Below are positions 1 through 7,398 of a stretch of DNA of 64,000 bases, piece after piece (the first letter of the stretch is position 1; each line of letters begins with the position of its first letter). This DNA comes from Gemmatimonadota bacterium (GTDB lineage: Bacteria; Latescibacterota; UBA2968; UBA8231): the NCBI GenBank assembly GCA_018673255.1, contig JABHDC010000193.1:1-64000 (forward strand), given 5' to 3'. The position numbers and the translations under genes are program-made. Under the pieces are notes generated by a model. The model ran no database searches. It saw nothing but the letters and a program-made list of their open reading frames with translations, and was not told the origin of the DNA.

Positions 1-228
1 GAGCGATTCGAGCATCCCCGCTATGAAGCCGGGGTGTACGATGATCCGTTTGGCCGGCTCATTCAGTACCGTGGCGTTAGGCTTCAGACAGATATCACCC
101 GTCGTCGGCAGATCCAGTTCGAGCGGATCTAGCGCATTGTGAGCCAACTGCCGGTAATCCTCGAAGGGCGCCTCATCACCGTCGACGGGATGGCGGGCAA
201 TGTAGACGCAGTCAGGCGACAGTTTCAT
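1..228 (-). CDS. DUF362 family protein, N-terminal part (runs off the left edge)
   Basis: The minus-strand frame starting at ATG 228 stays open for 76 codons to base 1. It reads as the N-terminus of a DUF362 protein: a strand followed by a CLKPNATV motif (residues 47-54) and then IIVHPGFIAGML (62-73), which matches the family pattern of a KPN loop before a helix. No signal peptide is seen. The opposite plus-strand frame (1-132) is also open but has no family signal, so I treat it as a shadow. The gene lies 160 bp downstream of murA on the same strand, with a hairpin between them. Function of DUF362 is not established. The family assignment rests on motif similarity to the other DUF362 genes in this window. 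Confidence 0.7.
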   Translation of the reverse strand, partial: MKLSPDCVYIARHPVDGDEAPFEDYRQLAHNALDPLELDLPTTGDICLKPNATVLNEPAKRIIVHPGFIAGMLESL

Positions 229-292
229 GGAGTCTCGATCGTAATGTCGGTGGTTTACCAGAGATGGGGTCGGGCGAAATTACTGTGCAGAA

Positions 293-342
293 GAAGACCG
301 TCAAGAGATCCCCGGCTCATGCCGGTCCCCATGACGGTCTTC
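293..342 (-). terminator. Compound hairpin downstream of murA
   Basis: GAAGACCGTCA (293-303) and TGACGGTCTTC (332-342) are a perfect 11-bp inverted repeat. The loop holds a second small hairpin, CCGGC-TCAT-GCCGG (312-325). It lies 47 nt past the murA stop. There is no clear U-tract on either strand, so intrinsic termination is plausible but not proven. An attenuator or mRNA 3'-end stabiliser is also possible. Confidence 0.45.
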
Positions 343-388
343 GGATACCTGTGCAGCTCTGAGATATCAGTACAACTGAACCGGATAC

Positions 389-1666
389 CTACAAACGCTC
401 GACCTCGGCACCCAGCCCGGCCAGCCGTTCGATCAGGTACGTGTGGCCTCGATCCAGCTGATAGAGATTCGTGATACTCGTGCGACCCTCAGCGGCCAGA
501 CCCGCCAGCACGCAGGCGGCGCCGGCCCGGATGTCGAGGGCCTTCACCCGCTCGCCTTTCAGACGAGCCGGACCGTGCACGATCACGAGACGATCCTTCT
601 CCGGCGACAATCGGGCCCCAAAGGCACGCAGTGATTTCACATGACCGAGCCGATCCTCGAAGACCGTCTCTCGAATGTAGGAATCGCCATCGGCCACCGT
701 CGCCAGAGCCGTGATACCCGGCTGCAGATCGGTGGAGAAGCCCGGATAGTAGGTGGTGACCACATTGATCGGTGACAGGATCTCTGGCCCCCGCACGCGG
801 GTTACATCCTCACCCAGATGCTCGATGTCGACGCCCATCTGCAACAGCTTCTGCTCGAACAGGGCCAGATCATCGGAGATGACGCCTTTAATCTTCACGT
901 CGCCCTGGGTGATGGAGGCAGCCATCATGAACAGCCCCGCATCGAGACGATCATACATGACGGTGTGCTCGGCACCGTGCAATTTGTCGACGCCGGTGAT
1001 GACGACGTGCCGCGAACCAACGCCTTCGACCTTGGCACCCATCTTCTGCAGCAGGACGACGAAGTCGGCGATCTCGGGATCGGAGGCGGCGTTGACGATG
1101 ACGGACTCACCCGGCGTCAGGCTGGCCGCCATGATCAGATTTTCGGTGCCCGTGTGTGAGGGCAGGTCACAGTACATATTGGCCGCGTGCAGACCGCCAT
1201 TGGACGGGAAGAGCCGGTAGCCCCCCGTCGGTGTGCCTTCGACGGTCGCACCCATGCGGGCGAAACCACGGTAGTGATAGTCGGTATTGCGTTCACCGAT
1301 GTTGCAGCCACCGACCTCGTCGATGGTGGCCGTGCCGAAGCGCGCCAGCAGAGGGCCCACGAAGAGCAGCGAGGCGCGCATGCGCGAGGCCATCTCCGGC
1401 GGCAGTGCCGTAGAGTTCATGTTGGTGGCGTCGATGACGGCCGTGCCGGTGGTCGCATCGAAGTCGACGGTCGCGCCCAGTTGGCGCAGCAACTCCATCG
1501 CCACCAGCACGTCTTTCACCGCAGGTACGCGATGAAGGATCGTCTGGCCTTCAGATGCCAGAATGGCGGCCGCCACCATGGGCAGGGCCGCATTCTTGGA
1601 TCCCTGGACCTCGACATCGCCGGACAGAGGTCGGGCGCCTTCGATATACAGTGCTTCTTCAGCCAT
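389..1666 (-). CDS. murA: UDP-N-acetylglucosamine 1-carboxyvinyltransferase (MurA)
   Basis: MurA transfers enolpyruvate from PEP to UDP-GlcNAc, the first committed step of peptidoglycan synthesis in the cytoplasm. The 425-residue length is normal for the family. Key residues are all present: GSKNAALP with K24/N25, the PEP-binding Cys at 121 in GGCNIGER (fosfomycin-sensitive Cys type), the catalytic Asp at 313 in STDLQPG, and Arg 380 in DIRAGAACVLAG. An upstream in-frame extension of 60 codons has no similarity to the family, so I chose ATG 1666, which begins directly before the conserved first strand. It is divergent from the glutaredoxin gene. This is a housekeeping gene and marks this side of the window as core chromosome. 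Confidence 0.96.
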   Translation of the reverse strand: MAEEALYIEGARPLSGDVEVQGSKNAALPMVAAAILASEGQTILHRVPAVKDVLVAMELLRQLGATVDFDATTGTAVIDATNMNSTALPPEMASRMRASLLFVGPLLARFGTATIDEVGGCNIGERNTDYHYRGFARMGATVEGTPTGGYRLFPSNGGLHAANMYCDLPSHTGTENLIMAASLTPGESVIVNAASDPEIADFVVLLQKMGAKVEGVGSRHVVITGVDKLHGAEHTVMYDRLDAGLFMMAASITQGDVKIKGVISDDLALFEQKLLQMGVDIEHLGEDVTRVRGPEILSPINVVTTYYPGFSTDLQPGITALATVADGDSYIRETVFEDRLGHVKSLRAFGARLSPEKDRLVIVHGPARLKGERVKALDIRAGAACVLAGLAAEGRTSITNLYQLDRGHTYLIERLAGLGAEVERL

Positions 1667-1811
1667 GGATTCGTTTTGCTCAGGTTGTAGTGGCCGGGGC
1701 GGGCCGGAGGCGGGGAGCCTCTTACTGGATTTCTTCAGTCGCCGGGAGGCTCGGCCAATGTACGGCTGGCCTCGAGAAGCGTCAACGTGGAAAACGGCTC
1801 TAAACCCGTGC

Positions 1812-1839
1812 TTGACAGTCACATAGGCGACTGTATATT
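1812..1839 (+). promoter_or_regulatory. Sigma-70-like promoter of the glutaredoxin gene
   Basis: A perfect -35 TTGACA (1812-1817) is followed after 16 bp by TATATT (1834-1839). Transcription would start near 1846 and give a leader of about 60 nt ending in the AGGAG ribosome site at 1893-1897. Confidence 0.7.
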
Positions 1840-1906
1840 CGCCCAATCACCCGAAATTGCATCGATTATCGAATTCCCTCACCCACCCCTGCAGGAGTTG
1901 TCACCG

Positions 1907-2176
1907 ATGTCCGAAGCACCCACGATCGTCGCCTATCTCAAGCCCGTGTGTGGCTGGAGCAACAGTGTGCGTGAGACCTTCAGCAAGTACGGCCTCGAGT
2001 ACGAGGATCGCGACATCATCAACAATCCCGACAACTATGCCGAGATGGTGCAGAAGAGCGGACAGCCCTTGTCCCCCTGTGTCGAGATCAACGGCCAGAT
2101 GCTCGCCGATGTCAGTGGCGAGGAGGTCGAGTCCTGGATGGTTGAGAACAAGGTCGTCGAAACCGTCGCCGGCTGA
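1907..2176 (+). CDS. Monothiol-glutaredoxin-like protein
   Basis: This 89-residue protein has the thioredoxin-fold glutaredoxin pattern. A first strand TIVAYLKPVC leads to a CGWS active site (C14), so only the N-terminal Cys of the usual CxxC is kept, as in monothiol glutaredoxins. The LSPCVEING segment corresponds to the cis-Pro strand (usually TVPxVFING) and carries an extra Cys. A C-terminal VSGEEVESWM helix completes the fold. Start ATG 1907 has GCAGGAG at 1891-1897. The protein is probably cytoplasmic and involved in thiol redox or Fe-S handling. The gene has its own promoter and a strong terminator, so it is monocistronic. CGWS is unusual compared with CGFS. Confidence 0.75.
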   Translation: MSEAPTIVAYLKPVCGWSNSVRETFSKYGLEYEDRDIINNPDNYAEMVQKSGQPLSPCVEINGQMLADVSGEEVESWMVENKVVETVAG

Positions 2177-2214
2177 GATTGCCCGCTTAAGTCAGCGGCC
2201 GAGCAAGATATGCG

Positions 2215-2253
2215 AACGGCCCGTTCACCGGATGGTGAGCGGGCCGTTTTTGT
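2215..2253 (+). terminator. Rho-independent terminator after the glutaredoxin gene
   Basis: A 15-bp stem (2215-2229 with 2234-2248, one G-U pair) closes a GGAT loop and is followed by TTTTT (2247-2251). It is a textbook intrinsic terminator for the plus strand. It abuts the 3' end of the convergent GAF-like gene. Confidence 0.92.
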
Positions 2254-2254
2254 G

Positions 2255-2836
2255 TCAGCCCGTCGCCAGGATCTCAGAGAGCAGCAACCGCACCGCCTGC
2301 GTCAGATTGGGCTGCTCGTGATTCAGCGGCCCCTCGGATGCCTCCCGGATCAGGGTCAGCGCCCCGAGCGGTCTGTCGCCATCGGCCAGAGTCAGCACAT
2401 ACAGAAAGCCCACATTGCCCGCGCCTGCTTCGCCCAACAGATGGGCATGTAACGCGGGAGGCAATGGTGAGGTCTTACCCTCTGCGTCGTGAGCACCCAT
2501 GATCAGCAGCGAGGAATTCTGTGCGAAGGCCTGGGCCGCCATAGTGCCGGTCGCGTCGGCCAACGGTACCCCGTGCAGACCATCGGTGGTCAGCATTTGC
2601 AGAAGAGCAGTGTCCGGGCCCTTCTTCCCCCGCGCCTCGACCAGTTGAAGATGGCCATCGGCGTCGATACGTTCGTAGAGCATCAGATCAGCAGCATCGA
2701 TCTGCATCAGCAGTTCCATGCCTCGACTCACGGCCTCGTCAGCCGGCATTTGCTTGAGTTGATCGACCAGATGGGCGGGGATCTCCATCGGTTCGGGCAT
2801 ATTGAAAGGAATGACGGTGATCGCCATAGGGGTCAC
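2255..2836 (-). CDS. GAF-domain-like protein
   Basis: A 193-residue soluble protein without signal peptide or membrane segment. The C-terminal half (about residues 140-193) has the closing pattern of a GAF domain: GFLYVLTLADGDRPLGALTL, a loop with E/D residues, and a final amphipathic helix RLLLSEIL. The N-terminal half, VSRGMELLMQI...LMLYERI, fits the opening helix and strand of the same fold. No output domain is attached, so it could be a small-molecule sensor or a degenerate regulator. The start codon is either GTG 2836 (AAGGA 3 nt upstream) or ATG 2827. It converges with the glutaredoxin gene and is divergent from tRNA-Phe. Specific function unknown. Confidence 0.6.
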   Translation of the reverse strand: MTPMAITVIPFNMPEPMEIPAHLVDQLKQMPADEAVSRGMELLMQIDAADLMLYERIDADGHLQLVEARGKKGPDTALLQMLTTDGLHGVPLADATGTMAAQAFAQNSSLLIMGAHDAEGKTSPLPPALHAHLLGEAGAGNVGFLYVLTLADGDRPLGALTLIREASEGPLNHEQPNLTQAVRLLLSEILATG

Positions 2837-2842
2837 GGATCC

Positions 2843-2871
2843 TTGACAGTGTTTTAGGCGGGGGACATATT
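2843..2871 (+). promoter_or_regulatory. Promoter of tRNA-Phe
   Basis: TTGACA (2843-2848), a 17-bp spacer and CATATT (2866-2871) lie about 40 bp before the mature tRNA 5' end. The -35 is perfect and the -10 matches four of six positions. Confidence 0.6.
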
Positions 2872-2912
2872 CTCGACTTGATTTTGGCCACTGAACTGGC
2901 CTGCCGAGACGT

Positions 2913-2988
2913 GGCTCTTTAGCTCAGTTGGTAGAGCAGGGGACTGAAAATCCCCGTGTCCGCGGTTCAATTCCGCGAGGAGCCACCA
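2913..2988 (+). tRNA. tRNA-Phe (anticodon GAA)
   Basis: A full cloverleaf with encoded CCA can be drawn. The acceptor stem is GGCTCTT/AGGAGCC (one G-U), the D-arm is GCTC/GAGC, and the anticodon stem GGGGA/TCCCC carries CT-GAA-AA with GAA at 2946-2948. The T-arm has GGTTCAATTCC. The discriminator A is at 2985 and CCA at 2986-2988. Its 3' end is a plausible integrase attachment site, because an integrase remnant begins 62 bp downstream. Confidence 0.97.
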
Positions 2989-3008
2989 TTATTAAGTTGT
3001 AAGGTATA

Positions 3009-3049
3009 CAGGCACTTACGCTGCACAAGCGTGAGTGCCTGTTTTCTGT
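3009..3049 (+). terminator. Terminator of the tRNA-Phe transcript
   Basis: CAGGCACTTACGCT (3009-3022) pairs with AGCGTGAGTGCCTG (3028-3041), 14 bp with one G-U, around a GCACA loop. It is followed by TTTTCTGTTCT. It lies between the tRNA and the integrase remnant. Confidence 0.9.
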
Positions 3050-3050
3050 T

Positions 3051-3185
3051 CTATCCACCCTTGGTGCCGCCCTGGTGCCATGTATTGTACGAGAGTAGCT
3101 GTATAGCGGCCTTCTCATGGTCAGCGGATACGTGCGCATAGCGTAGCGTGGTTCGCAGGTCTTGGTGGCCCATCCACTTCTGAAC
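3051..3185 (-). pseudogene. Tyrosine recombinase (integrase), C-terminal remnant
   Basis: Reading the minus strand gives 44 codons, VQKWMGHQDLRTTLRYAHVS..., ending at a TAG at 3051-3053. This is the conserved C-terminal box II region of phage-type integrases: the GH of LLGH-like WMGHQD and the nucleophile Tyr in TLRYAHVS. Everything upstream of VQK is missing, because a decayed insertion sequence starts exactly there (3186). The reading direction towards the tRNA and the position directly behind tRNA-Phe are typical of an island integrase. It cannot be active. Confidence 0.85.
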
Positions 3186-3558
3186 GGCGTTGGTGCATGA
3201 CTCCATCATTTTACATCTCCAACAGGTCCGGGTGATCCTGTTCCTCTTGAACCGTTACTCGAGGAGGATCGCTGATGGCTCTGCATGGAAAGCGCATCCC
3301 AGCGGCCGTCCAGGGGACATCGCAAGTACTCCGACTTAGCGATCGTGACCACTTTGACCTTGAGGACGGTGTTCCGCTTGCCGCTACGTCAGACTGAAGG
3401 CTTCGTCTCTTCCCTGATCGCTTTGATGGGCTTGGAGATACTGGGTGACGGGGAGTGGCAGGCTCACAAGCACAAGATCTCGGACCAGCGTCGCAGCTGG
3501 CGTGACGGTGAGAGATATATCGGGAAGATGCGTCTCTGCTGAGTCATGCACCAATGCC
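3186..3558 (+). mobile_element. IS5-family (IS903-like) element, internally deleted 373-bp derivative
   Basis: Near-perfect 18-bp terminal inverted repeats bound the element: GGCGTTGGTGCATGACTC (3186-3203) and GAGTCATGCACCAATGCC (3541-3558), 17 of 18 bases matching. Their GGC-TT-G-TG-AT pattern resembles IS903-group ends. Inside is a transposase gene missing its middle. No 9-bp target duplication is visible (CTTCTGAAC on the left, GGTCCCCGG on the right), so one flank was lost or rearranged after insertion. It interrupts the integrase remnant. Without an intact transposase it is non-autonomous. Confidence 0.75.
3285..3542 (+). pseudogene. IS5-family transposase with internal deletion
   Basis: The frame encodes RGHRKYSDLAIVTTLTLR followed by VFRLPLRQTEGFVSSLIALM, the N-terminal region conserved in IS5/IS903-type transposases. 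It then jumps directly into GDGEWQAHKHK and RRSWR, which correspond to the later GAGEW...KRRTWRKLH segment. The DHT-containing stretch with the first catalytic Asp is deleted, and the protein stops soon after at 85 codons. The sequence upstream of ATG 3285 is also degraded. It is not functional. Confidence 0.75.
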
Positions 3559-3623
3559 GGTCCCCGGCGACAGGCCGATGGTCTCTCTGGTGTCTCGCGT
3601 GCTTCCGATGATGTCAACTCGAC

Positions 3624-4541
3624 CTAACGATGGAGATTCAGGACGCGAAAATCCCCCTGAATTCGGTTGAGCTCCTGTACCGCGTCCTGCGTTAGAATCC
3701 ATTCAGCGGCCGCGGCGTTCTGTCTGGCCTGCTCCGGCGTCTTGGCGCCTGCGATGCACGAAGTGACCGCGGCATGGGCCAGCGTCCAGGCGATGGCCAG
3801 TTCGTAGAGGCTACGACCCTGCGACTGTGCCCACGCTTTGAGTTCGTCCGCCACACGCAGGGCAGCGGCGAAGCGTTCGCCCTGGAAGCCGGCCATCCAG
3901 CTCCGCTCGTCGCCCTCGGGAAATCTTTGGTCCGGCGCGTACTTGCCCGTGAGCAGCCCTTTGGCCAGCGGCGAGTGCACGATGACCCCGATGCCATTCT
4001 CCCGACAGAAGGGCAGCACCGCTTCCTCCGCCGTTCGGACGAGCATGCTGTACATAGGTTGCGAGCTGTCCAGATGACCGTACTGCAGCGCTTCGGCGTG
4101 TTGCTCGGCAGAGAAGTTGGAGACGCCGATGTGGCGGATCTTACCCTGTTCCTTGAGCCGCAACAGCCCACCCATCGTATCGGCGATGGGATATTCGGGC
4201 TTGGGGCTGTGCAATTGATATAGATCGATGTAATCGGTACCCAGGGCACGCAGGCTGTTTTCGATGGCCTCGTTCATGTGGTCCATGGAATGGTCACCCG
4301 ACAGTTTGGTCGCCAGGAAGACCTGATCCCGCCGGCTCGCGAGCGCTTTGCCCAGGACCGACTCGCTCGTGCGATATGCTTCCGCTGTGTCGATGAAGGT
4401 GACGCCGCAGTCCAGAGCCGCGTGCACCGTGTCGATGACCTGCTGGTCGGGCAGTTCGCCCATACCGCCTCCCAGTGGCCACGCGCCGAGACACAGCACC
4501 GGAACCTCCGGCCCCAGTTTCCCCAGTTTTCTCGTCCTCAT
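3624..4541 (-). CDS. Aldo/keto reductase
   Basis: A 305-residue NADP-dependent (beta/alpha)8 oxidoreductase. The catalytic tetrad is D51 and Y56 (FIDTAEAY), K79 (LATK) and H111 (YQLH), and the C-terminal nucleotide-binding region includes TSCIAGAKTPEQ. The substrate is unknown. The context of sugar-acid enzymes suggests an aldose, lactone or ketose. Start ATG 4541 has GAGGGGA about 8 nt upstream. It is the last gene of a long minus-strand run and follows an MFS transporter by 48 nt. It lies immediately inside the island edge. Confidence 0.88.
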   Translation of the reverse strand: MRTRKLGKLGPEVPVLCLGAWPLGGGMGELPDQQVIDTVHAALDCGVTFIDTAEAYRTSESVLGKALASRRDQVFLATKLSGDHSMDHMNEAIENSLRALGTDYIDLYQLHSPKPEYPIADTMGGLLRLKEQGKIRHIGVSNFSAEQHAEALQYGHLDSSQPMYSMLVRTAEEAVLPFCRENGIGVIVHSPLAKGLLTGKYAPDQRFPEGDERSWMAGFQGERFAAALRVADELKAWAQSQGRSLYELAIAWTLAHAAVTSCIAGAKTPEQARQNAAAAEWILTQDAVQELNRIQGDFRVLNLHR

Positions 4542-4589
4542 TCTGCACGTCCCCTCTTCAGTGTTGAAGGTCAGAAGTCTTCTGGCAGG

Positions 4590-5834
4590 TCACTGCGCAT
4601 CACCCTGCCGCTGTTGCCGTCTTGGCGGCTCCCCGACCCGATCCTGGCGCACAAACCGCAATCCGGCGCGCGTGGCCAGGAGCGCCAGCACAATCCAGAC
4701 GCCACCGACGGCCGGGTAGACGACCGAGTAGCCGAAGTTGTAGAGCATCAGCCCCAGAAATGGCGACATGATGGTCTGGGCGATGAAGTTGCCGGAATGC
4801 ATCCCGACGATCGCATACGACTGTTCGTGCGGCGCGGTGGAGGCGCCCACCAGCGAGTTGACCGCCGGGGGCAGGAAGGCGAGGCAGATGCCCTGGGCAA
4901 GAGCCACGAGGGCGACGCCGAAAAGGGCCGTGGCCAGGGGCAGCAGGGCCAGGCTGAATGCTCCCACAACCGTACCCGCGCTCAGCACCACGATGGGCGA
5001 CTGGTAGCGGGAGAGCCGGCTGAATCCCAGCCGCGCGACCGCGCTGATGGCCTCCCGCCCGCTGATCAGGGCCGCCGCCACGAACACCGACAGGCCAATC
5101 TGGCTGGCATACACTGCAAAGAATGAGCCACCCATCACGTAGAGCAGGAAGCAGTTCAGCATCACGAAGCTCATGCCCACGAGCACGATGGGTCGCCCCG
5201 TCACCAGTCGGAACAGTTGAGCGTATGCCCCGACGACGAATTCGCGCGCACCTACAGTGGACTCGATCGCGATGGAACGGGACAGGAGCCGGCTGGCGCC
5301 CAGACCGATCGCGGCGCAAGGCACACCGGCAAGGAATCCAAGCGGGAAGCTGTGGATGCTGAGATAGCCGCCTAGCAAGGGACCGCCGAAGGCCCCGATT
5401 CCCTGCAACGAGGTGACGATGGCCTGAATCCGGTGGATTTTGTACGGTGTTCGGCTCAGACGCAGTGACGACGACACCATATTGCACCAGAACGCCGTGC
5501 TCGAGAGGCCGAACAGGAGTTGGGGCGCGACGAATTCCAGTGGGCGTGAGGCCGTGCTGTAGAGTACGGAACCGATGCCCGCCATCACGAAGCAGGACGT
5601 CAGTGTCGCACGTCGCCAGCGCCCGTTGGCCAGTCGGGCAAAGGGCGCTCCCAGGCTCAGGACGATGATGCCGGGCACGGCCTGCATCAGCCCGATCGTC
5701 GTCTTGGTGAACCCGTGGTGGTCCATCGCCAGGGGCACGATGGTCTGGCAGATCCCCTGGTATGCCGCATAGCCCAAGGTCATCAGACCCAGGGCGAGAA
5801 CATTGCGCGCCAGAGGCACCCGGTCATCACTCAT
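4590..5834 (-). CDS. MFS transporter
   Basis: A 414-residue protein with about 12 hydrophobic segments, two six-helix halves and a charged central loop, as in major facilitator transporters. The loop after helix 2 carries ARLANGRWRR, a degenerate version of the G-x-x-x-D-R-x-G-R-R signature. I chose ATG 5834 because upstream in-frame codons (to 5939) overlap the preceding gene and are not hydrophobic. It sits between two aldo/keto reductase genes (gaps of 48 and 53 nt), so it probably imports or exports a sugar-like substrate of those enzymes. Exact substrate unknown. Confidence 0.85.
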   Translation of the reverse strand: MSDDRVPLARNVLALGLMTLGYAAYQGICQTIVPLAMDHHGFTKTTIGLMQAVPGIIVLSLGAPFARLANGRWRRATLTSCFVMAGIGSVLYSTASRPLEFVAPQLLFGLSSTAFWCNMVSSSLRLSRTPYKIHRIQAIVTSLQGIGAFGGPLLGGYLSIHSFPLGFLAGVPCAAIGLGASRLLSRSIAIESTVGAREFVVGAYAQLFRLVTGRPIVLVGMSFVMLNCFLLYVMGGSFFAVYASQIGLSVFVAAALISGREAISAVARLGFSRLSRYQSPIVVLSAGTVVGAFSLALLPLATALFGVALVALAQGICLAFLPPAVNSLVGASTAPHEQSYAIVGMHSGNFIAQTIMSPFLGLMLYNFGYSVVYPAVGGVWIVLALLATRAGLRFVRQDRVGEPPRRQQRQGDAQ

Positions 5835-5887
5835 GGATGCTGGAGCAGCTCTTCCCGTCGTGCGGGAGGACGCTCGCCTTGAATCGC

Positions 5888-6805
5888 TCAGACATCGTCG
5901 TGGCGCGGCCGTGCCAGCGCCTCCATCGGCTTCTTCCACTTCTCCATATCGGGCCCCGCCACCGCGGCAGCCCGGTCACGCAGTATCTCCATCTCACCCG
6001 GGGTCAGAGGCGTGTGCCGCTGGGCCGATCGCACGTCATCCTCCACCTGCTCAATGCTGGTGAAACCCAGCGCAATGCAGTGGGTCGGCAGGGTCAGGGC
6101 GTAGTCGATGCACTCGCGGGCCGTCATCGTCGACAGGAGGCCACCATTGCCCAGGCTCTTCATGACCTGAACGCCCAGTCCATGCTCTACCACGGCAGGC
6201 AGGGCGATCTTCTCGAAGCTGAGATAGGATGGATCGGCCGGATTCAGCGGGATCAGCGTCGCATCCCATTCGTCGGTGATCCGGAGCAACTCGACGACGG
6301 TATTCGGGTCACCGTGCACCGTGAACCCAATGAATCGACACTTCCCGGCCTTCTTCGCGGCCACCAGCGCTTCCATGGCGCCACCCGGGGCGAAGATGGT
6401 ATCCAGGTCGTCGTCTGTGTTGCCGACCTTGTGGAGCTGCCAGAGGTCGACGTAGTCGGTCTTCATGCTCCTGAGCCCGGCTTCCAGCTCCGCCTCGGCC
6501 CCCTCCCGGGTGCGCTCGTCGCACTTCGTCGTGATGAAGACCTCCTTGCGGTGCGGAGGCAGGACGGCCCCGTAGACTTCCTCCGAGCGGCCCTTCCAGT
6601 AGTTGTGGGAGCAGTCGTAGTAGTTGATCCCGAGATCGTAGCATCGCTGCACGATCGCCGTCGCCTGCTCCCAGGTCGTCATTCGGAACCGCGCCCCACC
6701 CGGCCCGATGACGCTGAGCATCTCACCTGTCTGGCCGAATTCACGCTGGGGGATGTCTCCGGCCGTCACGGTTGGCGCGTCATCTGCGGAAGCCGTGTTT
6801 GCCAT
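5888..6805 (-). CDS. Aldo/keto reductase
   Basis: A 305-residue AKR with tetrad D64 and Y69 (NYYDCSHNY), K94 (ITTKCD) and H125 (LWQLH). The N-terminal 20 residues are a low-complexity extension without a signal peptide. Compared with the other AKRs here it has a short GPGGARFRM segment in place of the usual GxGxxG(T) first loop. It is 30 nt downstream of a small lipoprotein gene and 53 nt upstream of the MFS gene, in the same transcription unit. Substrate unknown. Confidence 0.85.
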   Translation of the reverse strand: MANTASADDAPTVTAGDIPQREFGQTGEMLSVIGPGGARFRMTTWEQATAIVQRCYDLGINYYDCSHNYWKGRSEEVYGAVLPPHRKEVFITTKCDERTREGAEAELEAGLRSMKTDYVDLWQLHKVGNTDDDLDTIFAPGGAMEALVAAKKAGKCRFIGFTVHGDPNTVVELLRITDEWDATLIPLNPADPSYLSFEKIALPAVVEHGLGVQVMKSLGNGGLLSTMTARECIDYALTLPTHCIALGFTSIEQVEDDVRSAQRHTPLTPGEMEILRDRAAAVAGPDMEKWKKPMEALARPRHDDV

Positions 6806-6835
6806 CGCCTGCCTCCTGTCATGGCTGGTTGACGG

Positions 6836-7339
6836 TCAATCACTGGGTCTCAGGATCTCAACTTCGTAGAAGATGGCGCCCGATTCCGTGGCCAGCTCAA
6901 TGAAGTCGGCTTCCACCGGCTCCTCAAACCCCAATTCGACCCAGGCGTTCTCCACAAGCTCGAAGTTGGCCGCGTCTCCTACTGCCCTGGCCTGGCTGGT
7001 TTCGATCTGGCCCTCCTCATCGAGGTAGGCGCCCTGATAGGCAGTGACCTCATAGACCCCCCCGTCTCCCCCCACATAGAGACGCAATCCTGCGATGAGC
7101 CGTAGTTGCTCAAACTGAAAGGTCAGATTGCCTTTGCCGGGCCAGACGAAAGGCTCACCGGTCGACCCATTCCCCGGATAGAGCCCGTCGACGAGGTAGC
7201 CGATTTCGCCTTCGTACTCATTGTAACCCTGGGTGGCTCTCGTCACTGCGTCGGGCGCAAGGTTGGCACTTTCCTCCAGCAGAAAGCAACCGCTCAGCAA
7301 CAGGAGGAAGAGGCCATACCGGACACGACCCTGTTTCAT
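6836..7339 (-). CDS. Lipoprotein with discoidin-like (F5/8 C) domain
   Basis: The 167-residue product has a lipoprotein signal: basic MKQGRVR, hydrophobic stretch, and lipobox LLSGC with the lipidated Cys at 18. The mature part looks like a galactose-binding-like beta-sandwich: YLVDGLYPGNGS near its start, then FVWPGKGNLTFQF, and at the end VELGFEEPVEADFIELATES...FYEVEILRP. This is the usual discoidin/F5-F8 C order. ATG 7339 is favoured by AGGA five nt upstream. It probably sits on the cell surface or periplasmic face and binds glycans, but this is inferred. Confidence 0.65.
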   Translation of the reverse strand: MKQGRVRYGLFLLLLSGCFLLEESANLAPDAVTRATQGYNEYEGEIGYLVDGLYPGNGSTGEPFVWPGKGNLTFQFEQLRLIAGLRLYVGGDGGVYEVTAYQGAYLDEEGQIETSQARAVGDAANFELVENAWVELGFEEPVEADFIELATESGAIFYEVEILRPSD

Positions 7340-7398
7340 CTCTTTCCTCATTCTTCGGTGCGAGGCGTTCCACGATGACGACGAAGGCACTTCATGGT

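Noticed and set aside
1..132. Open plus-strand frame ending with TAG at 130-132
   Set aside because: The minus strand of the same bases encodes clear DUF362 motifs (KPN loop, HPGF). The plus frame has no recognisable pattern and is a codon-bias shadow.
139..474. 111-codon plus-strand open frame over the murA 3' end
   Set aside because: It overlaps murA on the opposite strand and the hairpin; no family similarity and no ribosome site.
2955..2988. Second copy of the tRNA-Phe 3' end as an att site within the window
   Set aside because: I saw no repeat of this segment elsewhere in the 64 kb; the far end of the island is probably outside.
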